From an uncultured Clostridia bacterium (GTDB taxonomy: Bacteria > Bacillota > Clostridia > Oscillospirales > CAG-382), in the NCBI GenBank assembly GCA_947628695.1, contig CANRAV010000019.1, positions 1-36,340 on the forward strand: a DNA stretch of 36,340 nt, given 5' to 3'. A model generated the notes under the pieces. That model had not been told where the DNA came from. It searched no databases and worked only from the letters and a program-made list of their open reading frames with translations. The stretch's first letter is position 1. The number at the start of each line of letters is the position of its first letter. The translations under genes were made by a program, and so were the position numbers. This document shows positions 7,200 to 14,668 of the stretch, piece by piece.

Positions 7200-7985
7200 T
7201 CAAACGGCGCAGTCGTACCTTATCCGCTTGACCTCTTTTACGTATCCGCTTTCGTCGTCGAGCGTGAAAAGCGCACCGCAAAGCGCCGCCTTCCCCTCCG
7301 CCTTCTCAAAGCGGTTGTGTACCTTCATTGTATAGTCGCTTATAACCGTCTCCGGCTTCACGCCCAAAATCCCCTCCGTCACGCCGCACATGCCAAGGTC
7401 GGTTATGTAGGCGCTGCCTTTGGGAAGAAGCTGCTCGTCCGCAGTCTGCACATGGGTGTGTGTGCCGTACATCACGTTTATGCGGCCGTCAAAGCAGTAG
7501 AAGAACGCGGCCTTTTCGCTTGTAGCCTCCGCGTGGAAATCCGCCACGGCAACGTCATACTGCCCCGAAAGGCGCTTAAGCAGCGCGTCCGCCGCGGTAA
7601 ACGGCGAATCCGCAGGGTCCATAAAAACCTGCCCGGCAAGGCTCATAACCAGCACCCGCTTCCCGCGCCCGGTTTGGAACAGGCAAAAGCCCTTCCCCGG
7701 CGCAAGCGGCGGAAAGTTAAGCGGCCGAAGCACAAAGTCATTGGTATCGTACATTGCGAAGCTGTCGTGTATCCGAAGGCTGTGGTTGCCGCCGGTAAGC
7801 ACGTCGGCACCTGCCGCAAAAACGGCCTCTGCGCTCCTCACGTCAAGCCCGTTGCCGATATACGCGTTTTCGGCGTTCACAATGACCAAATCCGCGCCCT
7901 CGCGCCGCTTCAAAACGCGAAGCGAGGACCTTACGGCCTCAACGCCCGCAGGGCCGACAACGTCGCCCAGTGCAAGTATCTTCAT
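7200..7985 (-). CDS. ymdB: YmdB-type cyclic-nucleotide phosphodiesterase
   Basis: A 261-residue metallophosphoesterase of the YmdB (TIGR00282-type) family, which cleaves 2',3'-cyclic nucleotides and in Bacillus affects biofilm and motility genes. Visible metal ligands: LGDVVG at the N-terminus, NAENA near 40, GGNH near 66, DFHAEATSEK near 151 and GTHTHVQTADE near 175. The usual GNHTWD reads GNHSLR here, an uncommon substitution next to the conserved His. The start overlaps the rny stop by one base (TAATG), so translation is coupled. The rny-ymdB order is conserved in Firmicutes. Confidence 0.92.
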   Translation of the reverse strand: MKILALGDVVGPAGVEAVRSSLRVLKRREGADLVIVNAENAYIGNGLDVRSAEAVFAAGADVLTGGNHSLRIHDSFAMYDTNDFVLRPLNFPPLAPGKGFCLFQTGRGKRVLVMSLAGQVFMDPADSPFTAADALLKRLSGQYDVAVADFHAEATSEKAAFFYCFDGRINVMYGTHTHVQTADEQLLPKGSAYITDLGMCGVTEGILGVKPETVISDYTMKVHNRFEKAEGKAALCGALFTLDDESGYVKEVKRIRYDCAV

Positions 7986-9529
7986 TATTTTGCGTAGTCG
8001 TGTACGCGCGTTTCGCGCACCATGTTTATCTTAATCTGACCGGGATACTCAAGCTCGCTTTCTATCTGCTTCGCAATGTCGCGGGCGATAAACACCATAT
8101 CGTCGTCGCTGACCTGCTCCGGCTTGACCATGATGCGTATCTCCCTGCCTGCCTGTATTGCAAACGACTTCTCAACGCCGGTGAAGGAGTTTGCAATTTC
8201 CTCAAGCCTTTGAAGCCTCTTGATGTAGTTTTCAAGGTTCTCGCGCCTTGCGCCCGGCCTTGCCGCGCTTATCGCGTCCGCCGCCTGCACTATCACCGCG
8301 ATGAAGGTCTTCGGCTCCACATCGCCGTGGTGTGCCTCTATCGCGTGGATGACCTCTTTGCTTTCTTTATACTTCTTCGCAAGGTCAACGCCTATCTGAA
8401 CGTGCGAACCGTCCACCTCGTGGTTCATGGCCTTGCCTATGTCGTGAAGCAGGCCTGCGCGCTTAGCAAGCGTCGCGTCTATGCCAAGCTCGTAGGCTAT
8501 CATGCCGGAGATGTGCGCCACCTCTATAGAGTGCTTAAGCGCGTTCTGCCCGTAGCTGGTTCTGAATTTAAGCCTGCCGAGTATCTTTACAAGCTCCGGA
8601 TTTATGCCGTGAATGCCGGTCTCGAATGTAGCCTGCTCGCCCTCGCGCTTGACGATTGCGTCAACCTCTTTGCGGCTCTTTTCAACCATCTCCTCGATTC
8701 TCGACGGGTGAATACGGCCGTCGGAGATGAGCTTTTCAAGCGAAAGTCTTGCAACCTCGCGCCGTATCGGGTCGAAGGTGCTTATCGTAATAGCCTCCGG
8801 CGTGTCGTCGATTATCAAATCGACGCCGGTAAGCGTTTCTATCGCGCGTATGTTCCTGCCCTCGCGGCCTATTATCCTGCCCTTCATCTCGTCGTTGGGC
8901 AAGTCCACCACGGAAACCGTCGCTTCCGACACGCTGTCGGACGCGCATCTTTGGATGGCAAGCGAGATGATGTCCCTCGCCATGTCCTCGGCCTTATCTT
9001 TGTACTCCTGCTCGATGTCGGAAAGGCGCATCGCCACCTCGTGCCGCGCTTCGTCCTCCACACGGTCAAGAAGTATCTGCCTTGCCTCGTCCATCGTTAT
9101 GCCGGAAATCTTCTGCAAAAGCTCTGTCTGCTCTGCCTTGGTCTTCTCGATTTCCTCCGTCAGCTCTGTGTTTTCCTTGATCTTCGCGTTAAGCTGCTCC
9201 TCCTTTTTGTCAAGGTTGTCAATACGCTTGTCAAGGTGCTCTTCCTTCTGGGTCAGGCGGTTCTCTATGCGAGTTATCTCTTTTCTCCTCTCCTTTGCCT
9301 CTCGCTCCGCCTCTGTTTTGATCTTGTGTGCCTCTTCTTTTGCTTCAACAACGGATTCTTTCTTTACCGCTTCTGCGCTCTTTCTGGCTTCGTCAACTAT
9401 ACGCTGCGCTTCTATCTCTGCCGACTTTATGGTCTTCTCGGAAATGAGCTTTCTTATCAAAAAACCGATTACGGCGCCGATTATAAGCCCCGCAACAGCC
9501 ACTGCCACGGTAATCCATATATGCGTCAT
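7985..9529 (-). CDS. rny: Ribonuclease Y
   Basis: A 514-residue membrane-anchored endoribonuclease that starts mRNA decay. It has an N-terminal membrane helix (first 25 residues), a long charged coiled coil (about 30-200), a KH domain ([15 protein letters not shown] near 220) and an HD domain with HSIEVAH and [12 protein letters not shown], the metal-binding HD at about 370. The length matches the family. The start is set at the ATG 9529, nine bases after AGGAGG; an upstream TTG at 9535 is too close to that site. First gene of its operon. Confidence 0.95.
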   Translation of the reverse strand: MTHIWITVAVAVAGLIIGAVIGFLIRKLISEKTIKSAEIEAQRIVDEARKSAEAVKKESVVEAKEEAHKIKTEAEREAKERRKEITRIENRLTQKEEHLDKRIDNLDKKEEQLNAKIKENTELTEEIEKTKAEQTELLQKISGITMDEARQILLDRVEDEARHEVAMRLSDIEQEYKDKAEDMARDIISLAIQRCASDSVSEATVSVVDLPNDEMKGRIIGREGRNIRAIETLTGVDLIIDDTPEAITISTFDPIRREVARLSLEKLISDGRIHPSRIEEMVEKSRKEVDAIVKREGEQATFETGIHGINPELVKILGRLKFRTSYGQNALKHSIEVAHISGMIAYELGIDATLAKRAGLLHDIGKAMNHEVDGSHVQIGVDLAKKYKESKEVIHAIEAHHGDVEPKTFIAVIVQAADAISAARPGARRENLENYIKRLQRLEEIANSFTGVEKSFAIQAGREIRIMVKPEQVSDDDMVFIARDIAKQIESELEYPGQIKINMVRETRVHDYAK

Positions 9530-9581
9530 AAGCAAAAACCTCCTACAATTTATTTTATCGCTTTTTACAGCTAATCAATTT

Positions 9582-9610
9582 ATTATACACCACCCGCATA
9601 AAAAAGTAAA
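9582..9610 (-). promoter_or_regulatory. Promoter of rny-ymdB-yajC
   Basis: On the minus strand, TTTACT (9605-9610), 17 bp, TATAAT (9582-9587). It leaves a leader of about 45 bases before the rny start. Confidence 0.65.
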
Positions 9611-9644
9611 TAGTTTTTTATAAGTTTTTATATCTTTTTCAACC

Positions 9645-9720
9645 AAGGGCACGGCCCTTTGAATCCCAATTTGGCAGCGCAGGCAGCGCCGCAGCGAGGC
9701 TTAAGTTTGCCGCACGTAAC
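9645..9720. repeat. Orphan partial copy of the intergenic repeat block
   Basis: AAGGGCACGGCCCTTTGAATCCC followed by GGCAGCGCAGG and TTGCCGCACGTA matches the central unit of the blocks at 5785-5870 and 33265-33340, here without the neighbouring GGCCGAG and GAAGGGAC palindromes and without a toxin gene. Confidence 0.65.
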
Positions 9721-9752
9721 TTCTTCACTCTTACATCTTACCTTAACAACAG

Positions 9753-9789
9753 TTGGCTCTTGAGAAAGCCGCGCTTTCTCAAGAGCCAA
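9753..9789. repeat. Perfect 17-bp hairpin with CGC loop
   Basis: Arms TTGGCTCTTGAGAAAGC and its exact complement around a 3-base loop. It is related to the hairpins at 6496-6528 and 6625-6657. It lies 25 bases past the stop of the minus-strand dockerin-like gene and lacks a T run, so a terminator role is doubtful. Confidence 0.7.
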
Positions 9790-9813
9790 CATTTCAGTTT
9801 GAACGGGGAAAAG

Positions 9814-11307
9814 TTACGATTCTTTGAATATTGCCAAATAGTCGGAGGTGGTGATGCGGTTGTCGCCGTTGAAGTCGGCCGCGCGGCGATACGCCCTATC
9901 GGGCAGAACGCTGTCGTCGCCGCAGAGGTAGCTTCTGATGGTGATAAGGTCGGCGGTGGAAAGCCTGCCGTCGCCGTTCGTGTCACCCCTTACCATAACG
10001 GTGTAGGGAACCCCGTCAACCGTAAGCTTGCAGCCCGTGCCGACAACGGCCGTGCCTTCAAGCTCCTCGCCGTCCTTGCCGTCTACAGAGACCGTCTTGC
10101 CGGCGGAAGAGTAGTAGATGCCCAAAACAGAGGCGGTGGTGTAAGCCGGCATATCCATTGCTATGCTCGTGGCGCTGTCCAGAACCCAGGCCGCAGAGAG
10201 GTTTATATACCTTATCAGATTTGCCGTGGCAAAGCTGCTTACCGCGCTGTTGTTGTAGGAGCAAAGCGTAAAACCGCTCATCCCCTCAAACGCGCCGTCC
10301 TCTATGCCGGTGACGCCGTCACCGATAACTATATTCTTTAAATTTGCGCCGTCAAACGCGCCGTCGGCAATGCTCTTTACCTCGGCCGGGACGGTGTAAT
10401 TCTCTCCCTCGCCGACGTACTTTACAAGGACGCCGTCGGCAACAACGCCGCCGTAGCCCTCCTTAACCGTGGCGTGGCAGGTTGCGGAACCGTCGCCGGA
10501 GGAAAGCGTAACCGTTGCGCTGCCCTCTCCTTTTGCGTCAAGCTCCGTCCCGGAGACGTAAACAACGCCGGAGTTGCTGCTTTTTACGCTGTAGGCCGCA
10601 CCGGTGGAGGGGGCGGAAAGCACATAGGAGGTGCCGGTGTCCATAAACAGCGTAGACGGCAGGCCGGAAGCCTCCGCGGCCGCGCTTTCGCCGACGTTGC
10701 CGGAGCTGTTAAAATCGTAGTTGAACCTTTCCAAACCGTACTGTTCAATGGTTGCAATAAGGCTGGCGGTGTAGACCGGAGCTCCGCAGTACCCGTCGGA
10801 AACGACAAGGGTGCAGCAGGACTTATAGTCGTAATTGCCCCTCAAATTTGCGTAAATAGACGAGGTGTTGAACAGGTCGCTGTGGTCGTCCACGCTTTCC
10901 TGCCAGCTGTCGTAGGCACGCCAAAAGTTCAACGGGTTGGCGTTTACGTATGCCTCGCCCTTCTTAGCCTTCAGGTCGGCCCAGTTTTTGTAGGTCTTCA
11001 TTTCATCACGGTCGTAAATCTTCCCGTCCCAGCCGCCGTAGGCGCGTATGCCGAAGAGCGCGTTTGCCTCCGTCGCAAGGGTGCTTGTGCCCCAGCCGCT
11101 TTCCCATATAGCCTGCGCAAGGGAGAAGGAAGCAAGTATGTGGTTGTCCCTCATGTCCGCTGTGCACATCGGGCCGACTATGTTCATAAAGTCGTCGGTA
11201 TACGATGCGCTTGCCGTTGTCGCGGGTGCTGCCGACATCACGCCGATAAGCATGACTGCCGCAAGAAGCAGCGCCAATTGTCGTACTTTCATAAAATCAA
11301 ATTTCAT
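9814..11307 (-). CDS. Secreted GH73 glucosaminidase with leucine-rich and dockerin-like modules
   Basis: A 497-residue exported protein. Signal peptide: first 34 residues (ending SAAPATTASA). GH73-type N-acetylglucosaminidase domain at about 36-200, with the expected catalytic Glu at 69 in AQAIWESGWGTS, then NALFGIRAYGG and YDSWQESVDDHSDLF. An Ig-like stretch follows (about 210-290), then BspA-type leucine-rich repeats (SIADGAFDGANLKNIVIGDG, about 300-365), a small beta domain, and two dockerin-like calcium repeats (GDTNGDGRLSTADL, ADFNGDNRITTSDY) at the C-terminus. It should cleave peptidoglycan glycan strands. The start overlaps the upstream stop as ATGA with AGAAAGG directly before it, so it is translationally coupled to the membrane protein. 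Confidence 0.87.
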   Translation of the reverse strand: MKFDFMKVRQLALLLAAVMLIGVMSAAPATTASASYTDDFMNIVGPMCTADMRDNHILASFSLAQAIWESGWGTSTLATEANALFGIRAYGGWDGKIYDRDEMKTYKNWADLKAKKGEAYVNANPLNFWRAYDSWQESVDDHSDLFNTSSIYANLRGNYDYKSCCTLVVSDGYCGAPVYTASLIATIEQYGLERFNYDFNSSGNVGESAAAEASGLPSTLFMDTGTSYVLSAPSTGAAYSVKSSNSGVVYVSGTELDAKGEGSATVTLSSGDGSATCHATVKEGYGGVVADGVLVKYVGEGENYTVPAEVKSIADGAFDGANLKNIVIGDGVTGIEDGAFEGMSGFTLCSYNNSAVSSFATANLIRYINLSAAWVLDSATSIAMDMPAYTTASVLGIYYSSAGKTVSVDGKDGEELEGTAVVGTGCKLTVDGVPYTVMVRGDTNGDGRLSTADLITIRSYLCGDDSVLPDRAYRRAADFNGDNRITTSDYLAIFKES

Positions 11308-11996
11308 CCTTTCTGATTTAAAGAGGCAGAAACAGGCGCCGGAAGCTGCAGCCTTAAGTAAAAGTTTGCCTCTGCATTTCGGGACAGAGTAACGCGTTCC
11401 TCCTCGCCGTCCCTTTCTATAATAGCCCCGTTGAAGTAGTTTTCAATCAGTTCAAGGGGAATATAATAGTCGTCCGTGAAAATTATCTTCGACCCAAGTC
11501 GTATTTTTTCGCCGTTCATCTCCACAACGGCCGAATCCCTGTAAAGCGTAAGGCTTTGCCCGAGATTGTGGAAATGCATTGTGACCGTGTTCATGTCCCC
11601 GGCAAGAGTGAAATCGTATATGAAGCTGAGCGCCTCTGCGGATATGTACTCCACCCCGTTGACGTCCGCCTTCTTTGCGGAGAGGGTGTAAAGCTCCTCC
11701 CCCTCGCTGCCCGCAACCGCAAGGGACATAGCCCCCGCACTGTTGGCACTGCCGCGGTAAAGTGAAAACACAAAGCCCGCTATCGCAAGAAAAAAGGCAA
11801 AATATATCGCTGCGCCGAATACGAGCCTTGCAAAAAAGGTCTCCCTTTTATTGCGGCGTATCTCCGCCGCACGGCGCCTCCTCTCCTCCTCCGCAGGGGA
11901 AAGACGCCTTCTCGGTGCTGCAGTCTTGCTGTTTTCGGCAATATTCTGTGCGTTACGGGGTTCTCTGACCCCATTAGTATTATTTTGCCCTTTCAA
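11304..11996 (-). CDS. Membrane protein with copper-amine-oxidase-N-like extracellular domain
   Basis: About 230 residues. A basic cytoplasmic N-terminus rich in Arg/Glu (RRRLSPAEEERRRRAAEIRR) precedes one membrane helix (IYFAFFLAIAGFVFSLY). The external part has the alternating pattern of the copper amine oxidase N domain (VNGVEYISAEAL ... DDYYIPLELIENYF), a fold used for wall or substrate contact rather than catalysis. The TTG at 11996 is preferred: GAGGTG sits upstream, while the in-frame GTG at 12011 would lie at the predicted transcript start with no ribosome site. The following gene is a GH73 hydrolase with an ATGA overlap, suggesting a scaffold or regulator for it. Domain call is moderate. 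Confidence 0.65.
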   Translation of the reverse strand: MKGQNNTNGVREPRNAQNIAENSKTAAPRRRLSPAEEERRRRAAEIRRNKRETFFARLVFGAAIYFAFFLAIAGFVFSLYRGSANSAGAMSLAVAGSEGEELYTLSAKKADVNGVEYISAEALSFIYDFTLAGDMNTVTMHFHNLGQSLTLYRDSAVVEMNGEKIRLGSKIIFTDDYYIPLELIENYFNGAIIERDGEEERVTLSRNAEANFYLRLQLPAPVSASLNQKG

Positions 11997-12015
11997 CGTA
12001 CAACACCTCACCGTA

Positions 12016-12045
12016 TTATATCATCCCAAATGCCTTTTTGGAAGG
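12016..12045 (-). promoter_or_regulatory. Likely promoter of the membrane protein / GH73 pair
   Basis: On the minus strand, a perfect TATAAT (about 12016-12021) has a weak TTCCAA 17 bp upstream. The predicted start of transcription is within a few bases of 12011, leaving a very short leader. Confidence 0.5.
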
Positions 12046-12154
12046 TTCATCCGAACATTTTTACAATTTGATAATAAAATGGCAATAGATACATCAAAAA
12101 TTGGGTAAACTTTCTATGTAAAGGCACTGTTTTCTGACTGAGAGGGGGATGCTT

Positions 12155-14266
12155 ATGGAGAGAAAATTCAGCGAAGAGGCGGCTTTGGCGGTGAACATAG
12201 CGTTTTCGGAGGCGGCGCGCTGCGGCGCGGGTTACGTCGGAAGCGAGCATCTGCTGATAGGTCTTGCGCTTCAGGACGGGGATGCCGGAAGGCTTCTTGC
12301 CTCGTGCGGGGGTACGCCTGCCGCGCTTAGGGCGAGGGTGGAGAGGTATTCCCCAAACGAGACGCTGTGCGAGGATATGACGCCCACGCTTAAGCGCATA
12401 CTTATGAAGGCGGCGGCGCTTGCGGGGAAGGGGTGGCGCGTGTGCGGAGCGCATTTGCTTTCTGCGCTGCTTTCGGAAAACTGCGCGGGGAAGCGCGCTG
12501 CGGAAGAGGTGTGCGGCGAGGAGCCGCTTTACGAAGGACTTGAAAAGCTTTTGACGGAGGAAAAGATGCTTCAAAGAGGGAAGAAGGCGGAAGCGCGGCC
12601 TACGCCGCTGCTTGACAAAAACGGAAGGGACCTTACGGAGAGGGCGCTTGCGGGCGGGACGGACCCGGTGATAGGCAGGGACGCCGAGGAGGAGCGCGTG
12701 ATACGCATACTGCTGCGCCGCCAAAAGAACAACCCCTGCCTTGTGGGCGAGCCGGGGGTCGGCAAAACCGCCGTGGCGGAGGCAGTGGCGCGGCGCATAG
12801 CGGAGGGGAAGGTGCCGGAGGCGCTTAAAGGCAGGCGCGTGGTGGCTTTGGATCTGCCTTCGCTTATAGCGGGGACGAAATACCGCGGGGAGTTTGAAGA
12901 CAAGCTGCGCGGCATAATAGACGAGGTGCAAAGCGCGGGAAACGTGATACTTTTCATAGACGAGCTGCACACGGTGGTCGGCGCAGGGGCGGCTGAGGGC
13001 GCGATAGACGCTTCCAATATATTAAAGCCCTACCTTGCAAGGGGCGAGCTGCAGCTTATAGGCGCGACGACGCTTAAGGAGTACAAGCGCTTTATAGAAA
13101 AGGACGGCGCTTTGGAAAGGCGCTTTCAGCGCGTGCTGCTTGAGGAGCCGACGGCGGAAGAGGCCGTCTGTATCCTGCGCGGGCTTAGGGCGAAATACGA
13201 GGACTACCACTCCGTAAAGATAAGCGACGGGGCGATTTGCGCCGCTGCGGAGCTTTCCGAGCGCTTCATAACGGACAGGCGCCTTCCCGACAAGGCGATA
13301 GACCTGATGGACGAGGCGGCTGCGGCGAAGCGCCTTGAATGCGCGCACGGCAAAAGGTGCGGCACCGTCGGGCGCGAGGACGTGGAGGCGGCGCTGGAGG
13401 CCTGGCTTGGCGTAAAGCTTTCCGCAGACCCTATAACGGAGGAGGAGATCTGCGCCTTAAAGGCGCGGCTGTGCGGGCAGGAGGACGCGGTGGATACCGT
13501 GGCGGCTGCACTTAACCGCTGCAGAGCAGGGCTATTTCTTTCGGAAGACGCGCCGCTTTGCTCCTTCCTCTTCACGGGTGCGCCGGGCACGGGCAAGCGG
13601 CGGCTTGCAAGGGAGGCGGCAAGGCTTATGTTCGGCAGCGACAAGCGCTTTGCGCGCTTTGACATGTCGGAGTACTCGGAGCCGCACAGCCTGCCGCGCC
13701 TTACTGGCGCCGCCCCCGGCTGCGCGGGCTTTGAGGACGGAGGCGCGCTTACGGAGTGGGTTCGCAAGTCCCCCTGCAGCCTTATCTTTTTCGACAACGC
13801 GCAAAGCGCCTGCCCGGAGGCGCTTGCCGTCATACGCCGCATACTTGAGGAGGGCTGCCTTACCGACAGCTGCGGGTGCAGGATAAGCTTCCGCTCTGCG
13901 GTAATAGCGGTGGCGGCAGACACGCCCGCAAGCGCTTCCGCCGGCTTTGTCGCGGGCGGAGGCGGCAGCCTTGACAAGCGCCTTTGCGCCATAGGCGAGC
14001 GCGTGGACGAGTGGGTGCGCTTTAAGCCGCTTGACAAAAAGGCGCTTTCCGCCGTGGCGGAGCGCTGCCTTGCGCAGATGAATTTGCGCCTTGCGCCCTT
14101 CGGCATACGCTTAGGGGAAGAGGCCGGCTTTGCCGACAGCATGGGAGAGCGCTTTGCAGAGCGCGGCATGGGCGCGGCCATGCTTTGCAGGGCGCTTGGG
14201 AAGCAGGCAAAGCAGCTTTTTTGCGAAAACGGCGAGAAAACTCTTGACAAGGCGAAAAGTTTATAG
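12155..14266 (+). CDS. ClpC-like AAA+ protein with degenerate second ATPase domain
   Basis: A 703-residue Clp/Hsp100 protein. The N domain has both Clp repeats (about 5-135). The D1 module is intact: Walker A GEPGVGKT (198-205), pore loop GTKYRGEFE, Walker B ILFIDE (about 265-270), sensor 1 GATT, arginine finger region LERRFQR. The middle domain is absent: DEAAAAKRL is followed after some 20 residues by the EAWLGVKL linker, where ClpC has about 60-70 more residues. D2 looks inactive: Walker A reads GAPGTGKR (Thr lost), Walker B reads FFDN in place of DE, the pore GYVG reads GCAG, and sensor 1 Asn and the sensor 2 GAR motif are missing. The start is ATG 12155, with GAGGGGG six bases upstream. 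No McsA, McsB or CtsR lies beside it. It may be a structural or specialised unfoldase. Not a pseudogene by frame. Confidence 0.85.
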   Translation: MERKFSEEAALAVNIAFSEAARCGAGYVGSEHLLIGLALQDGDAGRLLASCGGTPAALRARVERYSPNETLCEDMTPTLKRILMKAAALAGKGWRVCGAHLLSALLSENCAGKRAAEEVCGEEPLYEGLEKLLTEEKMLQRGKKAEARPTPLLDKNGRDLTERALAGGTDPVIGRDAEEERVIRILLRRQKNNPCLVGEPGVGKTAVAEAVARRIAEGKVPEALKGRRVVALDLPSLIAGTKYRGEFEDKLRGIIDEVQSAGNVILFIDELHTVVGAGAAEGAIDASNILKPYLARGELQLIGATTLKEYKRFIEKDGALERRFQRVLLEEPTAEEAVCILRGLRAKYEDYHSVKISDGAICAAAELSERFITDRRLPDKAIDLMDEAAAAKRLECAHGKRCGTVGREDVEAALEAWLGVKLSADPITEEEICALKARLCGQEDAVDTVAAALNRCRAGLFLSEDAPLCSFLFTGAPGTGKRRLAREAARLMFGSDKRFARFDMSEYSEPHSLPRLTGAAPGCAGFEDGGALTEWVRKSPCSLIFFDNAQSACPEALAVIRRILEEGCLTDSCGCRISFRSAVIAVAADTPASASAGFVAGGGGSLDKRLCAIGERVDEWVRFKPLDKKALSAVAERCLAQMNLRLAPFGIRLGEEAGFADSMGERFAERGMGAAMLCRALGKQAKQLFCENGEKTLDKAKSL

Positions 14267-14272
14267 TATAAT
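14244..14272 (+). promoter_or_regulatory. Promoter of the ylxM-ffh-rpsP-trmD operon
   Basis: Consensus TTGACA (14244-14249), 17 bp, TATAAT (14267-14272). The -35 lies inside the last codons of the ClpC-like gene, whose stop is at 14264-14266. Confidence 0.85.
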
Positions 14273-14275
14273 GTG

Positions 14276-14304
14276 CAACTGTAAAGTGTTTTGCTTTACA
14301 GTTG
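14276..14304. promoter_or_regulatory. Dyad / leader hairpin after the ylxM -10
   Basis: Perfect 11-bp arms CAACTGTAAAG and CTTTACAGTTG around a 7-base loop, starting four bases after the -10. The outer part, AACTGTA-N13-TACAGTT, has exactly the geometry of the operator-like dyad at 22745-22771. It could be a repressor site or an RNA hairpin; a further small stem (CCTTT / AAAGG, 14305-14317) lies next to the ribosome site. Confidence 0.6.
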
Positions 14305-14327
14305 CCTTTCTGAAAGGCGGTGTTTTT

Positions 14328-14654
14328 TTGGAAAAGGACAGGGTTCGCATCTCCGCGCTTCTTGATTTGTACGGCGCGGCCTTGCCGGCGAGGCAGAGGG
14401 ACGTGCTGGACTTATATTATAATGATGATTTGTCGCTTGCCGAGATAGCGGAGGATACGGGCATAACCCGTCAAGGCGTCAGGAGTGCGCTTTTGAAGGG
14501 GGAGGCCTTCCTTTCCGGGATGGAGGAAAGCCTCGGCTTCTTCGCGAAGGGGCAGCGCATACGGTCTGCGGCGGAGGAGATTGCAAGGGCGGCCGACGCC
14601 GCCGGCGACGAGGGGCTTGCGCGGCTTTCCGCGCGGCTGCTTGCCGAGATCTGA
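14328..14654 (+). CDS. ylxM: YlxM family helix-turn-helix protein
   Basis: A 108-residue YlxM (UPF0122) protein, the sigma-70 region-4-like HTH protein encoded just upstream of ffh in Firmicutes and linked to the SRP pathway. The HTH is visible as LPARQRDVLDLYYNDDLSLA followed by EIAEDTGITRQGVRSALLKG (about residues 19-60). The start is TTG 14328, preceded by AAAGGCGGTG at about seven bases; longer upstream reading-frame sequence is the tail of the ClpC-like gene in another frame and the leader hairpin. It precedes ffh by 14 bases. How it acts is not well known. Confidence 0.85.
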   Translation: MEKDRVRISALLDLYGAALPARQRDVLDLYYNDDLSLAEIAEDTGITRQGVRSALLKGEAFLSGMEESLGFFAKGQRIRSAAEEIARAADAAGDEGLARLSARLLAEI

Positions 14655-14668
14655 CGGGGGTAAAACCG

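Noticed and set aside
7970-9574. Long plus-strand open frame (534 codons) opposite rny
   Set aside because: Shadow of the RNase Y gene; its composition (Leu/Val/Arg-rich, no domain) is that of an antisense frame.
9753-9789. Terminator for the dockerin-like GH73 gene
   Set aside because: The hairpin is perfect but neither side has a T run; it fits the repeated hairpin family better.
12047-12970. Minus-strand open frame opposite the ClpC-like gene
   Set aside because: Arg/His/Leu-rich antisense translation without a start signal or domain.
12155-14266. Calling the ClpC-like gene a pseudogene
   Set aside because: The frame is intact over 703 codons, D1 is perfectly conserved and the ribosome site is strong; only D2 motifs have changed.
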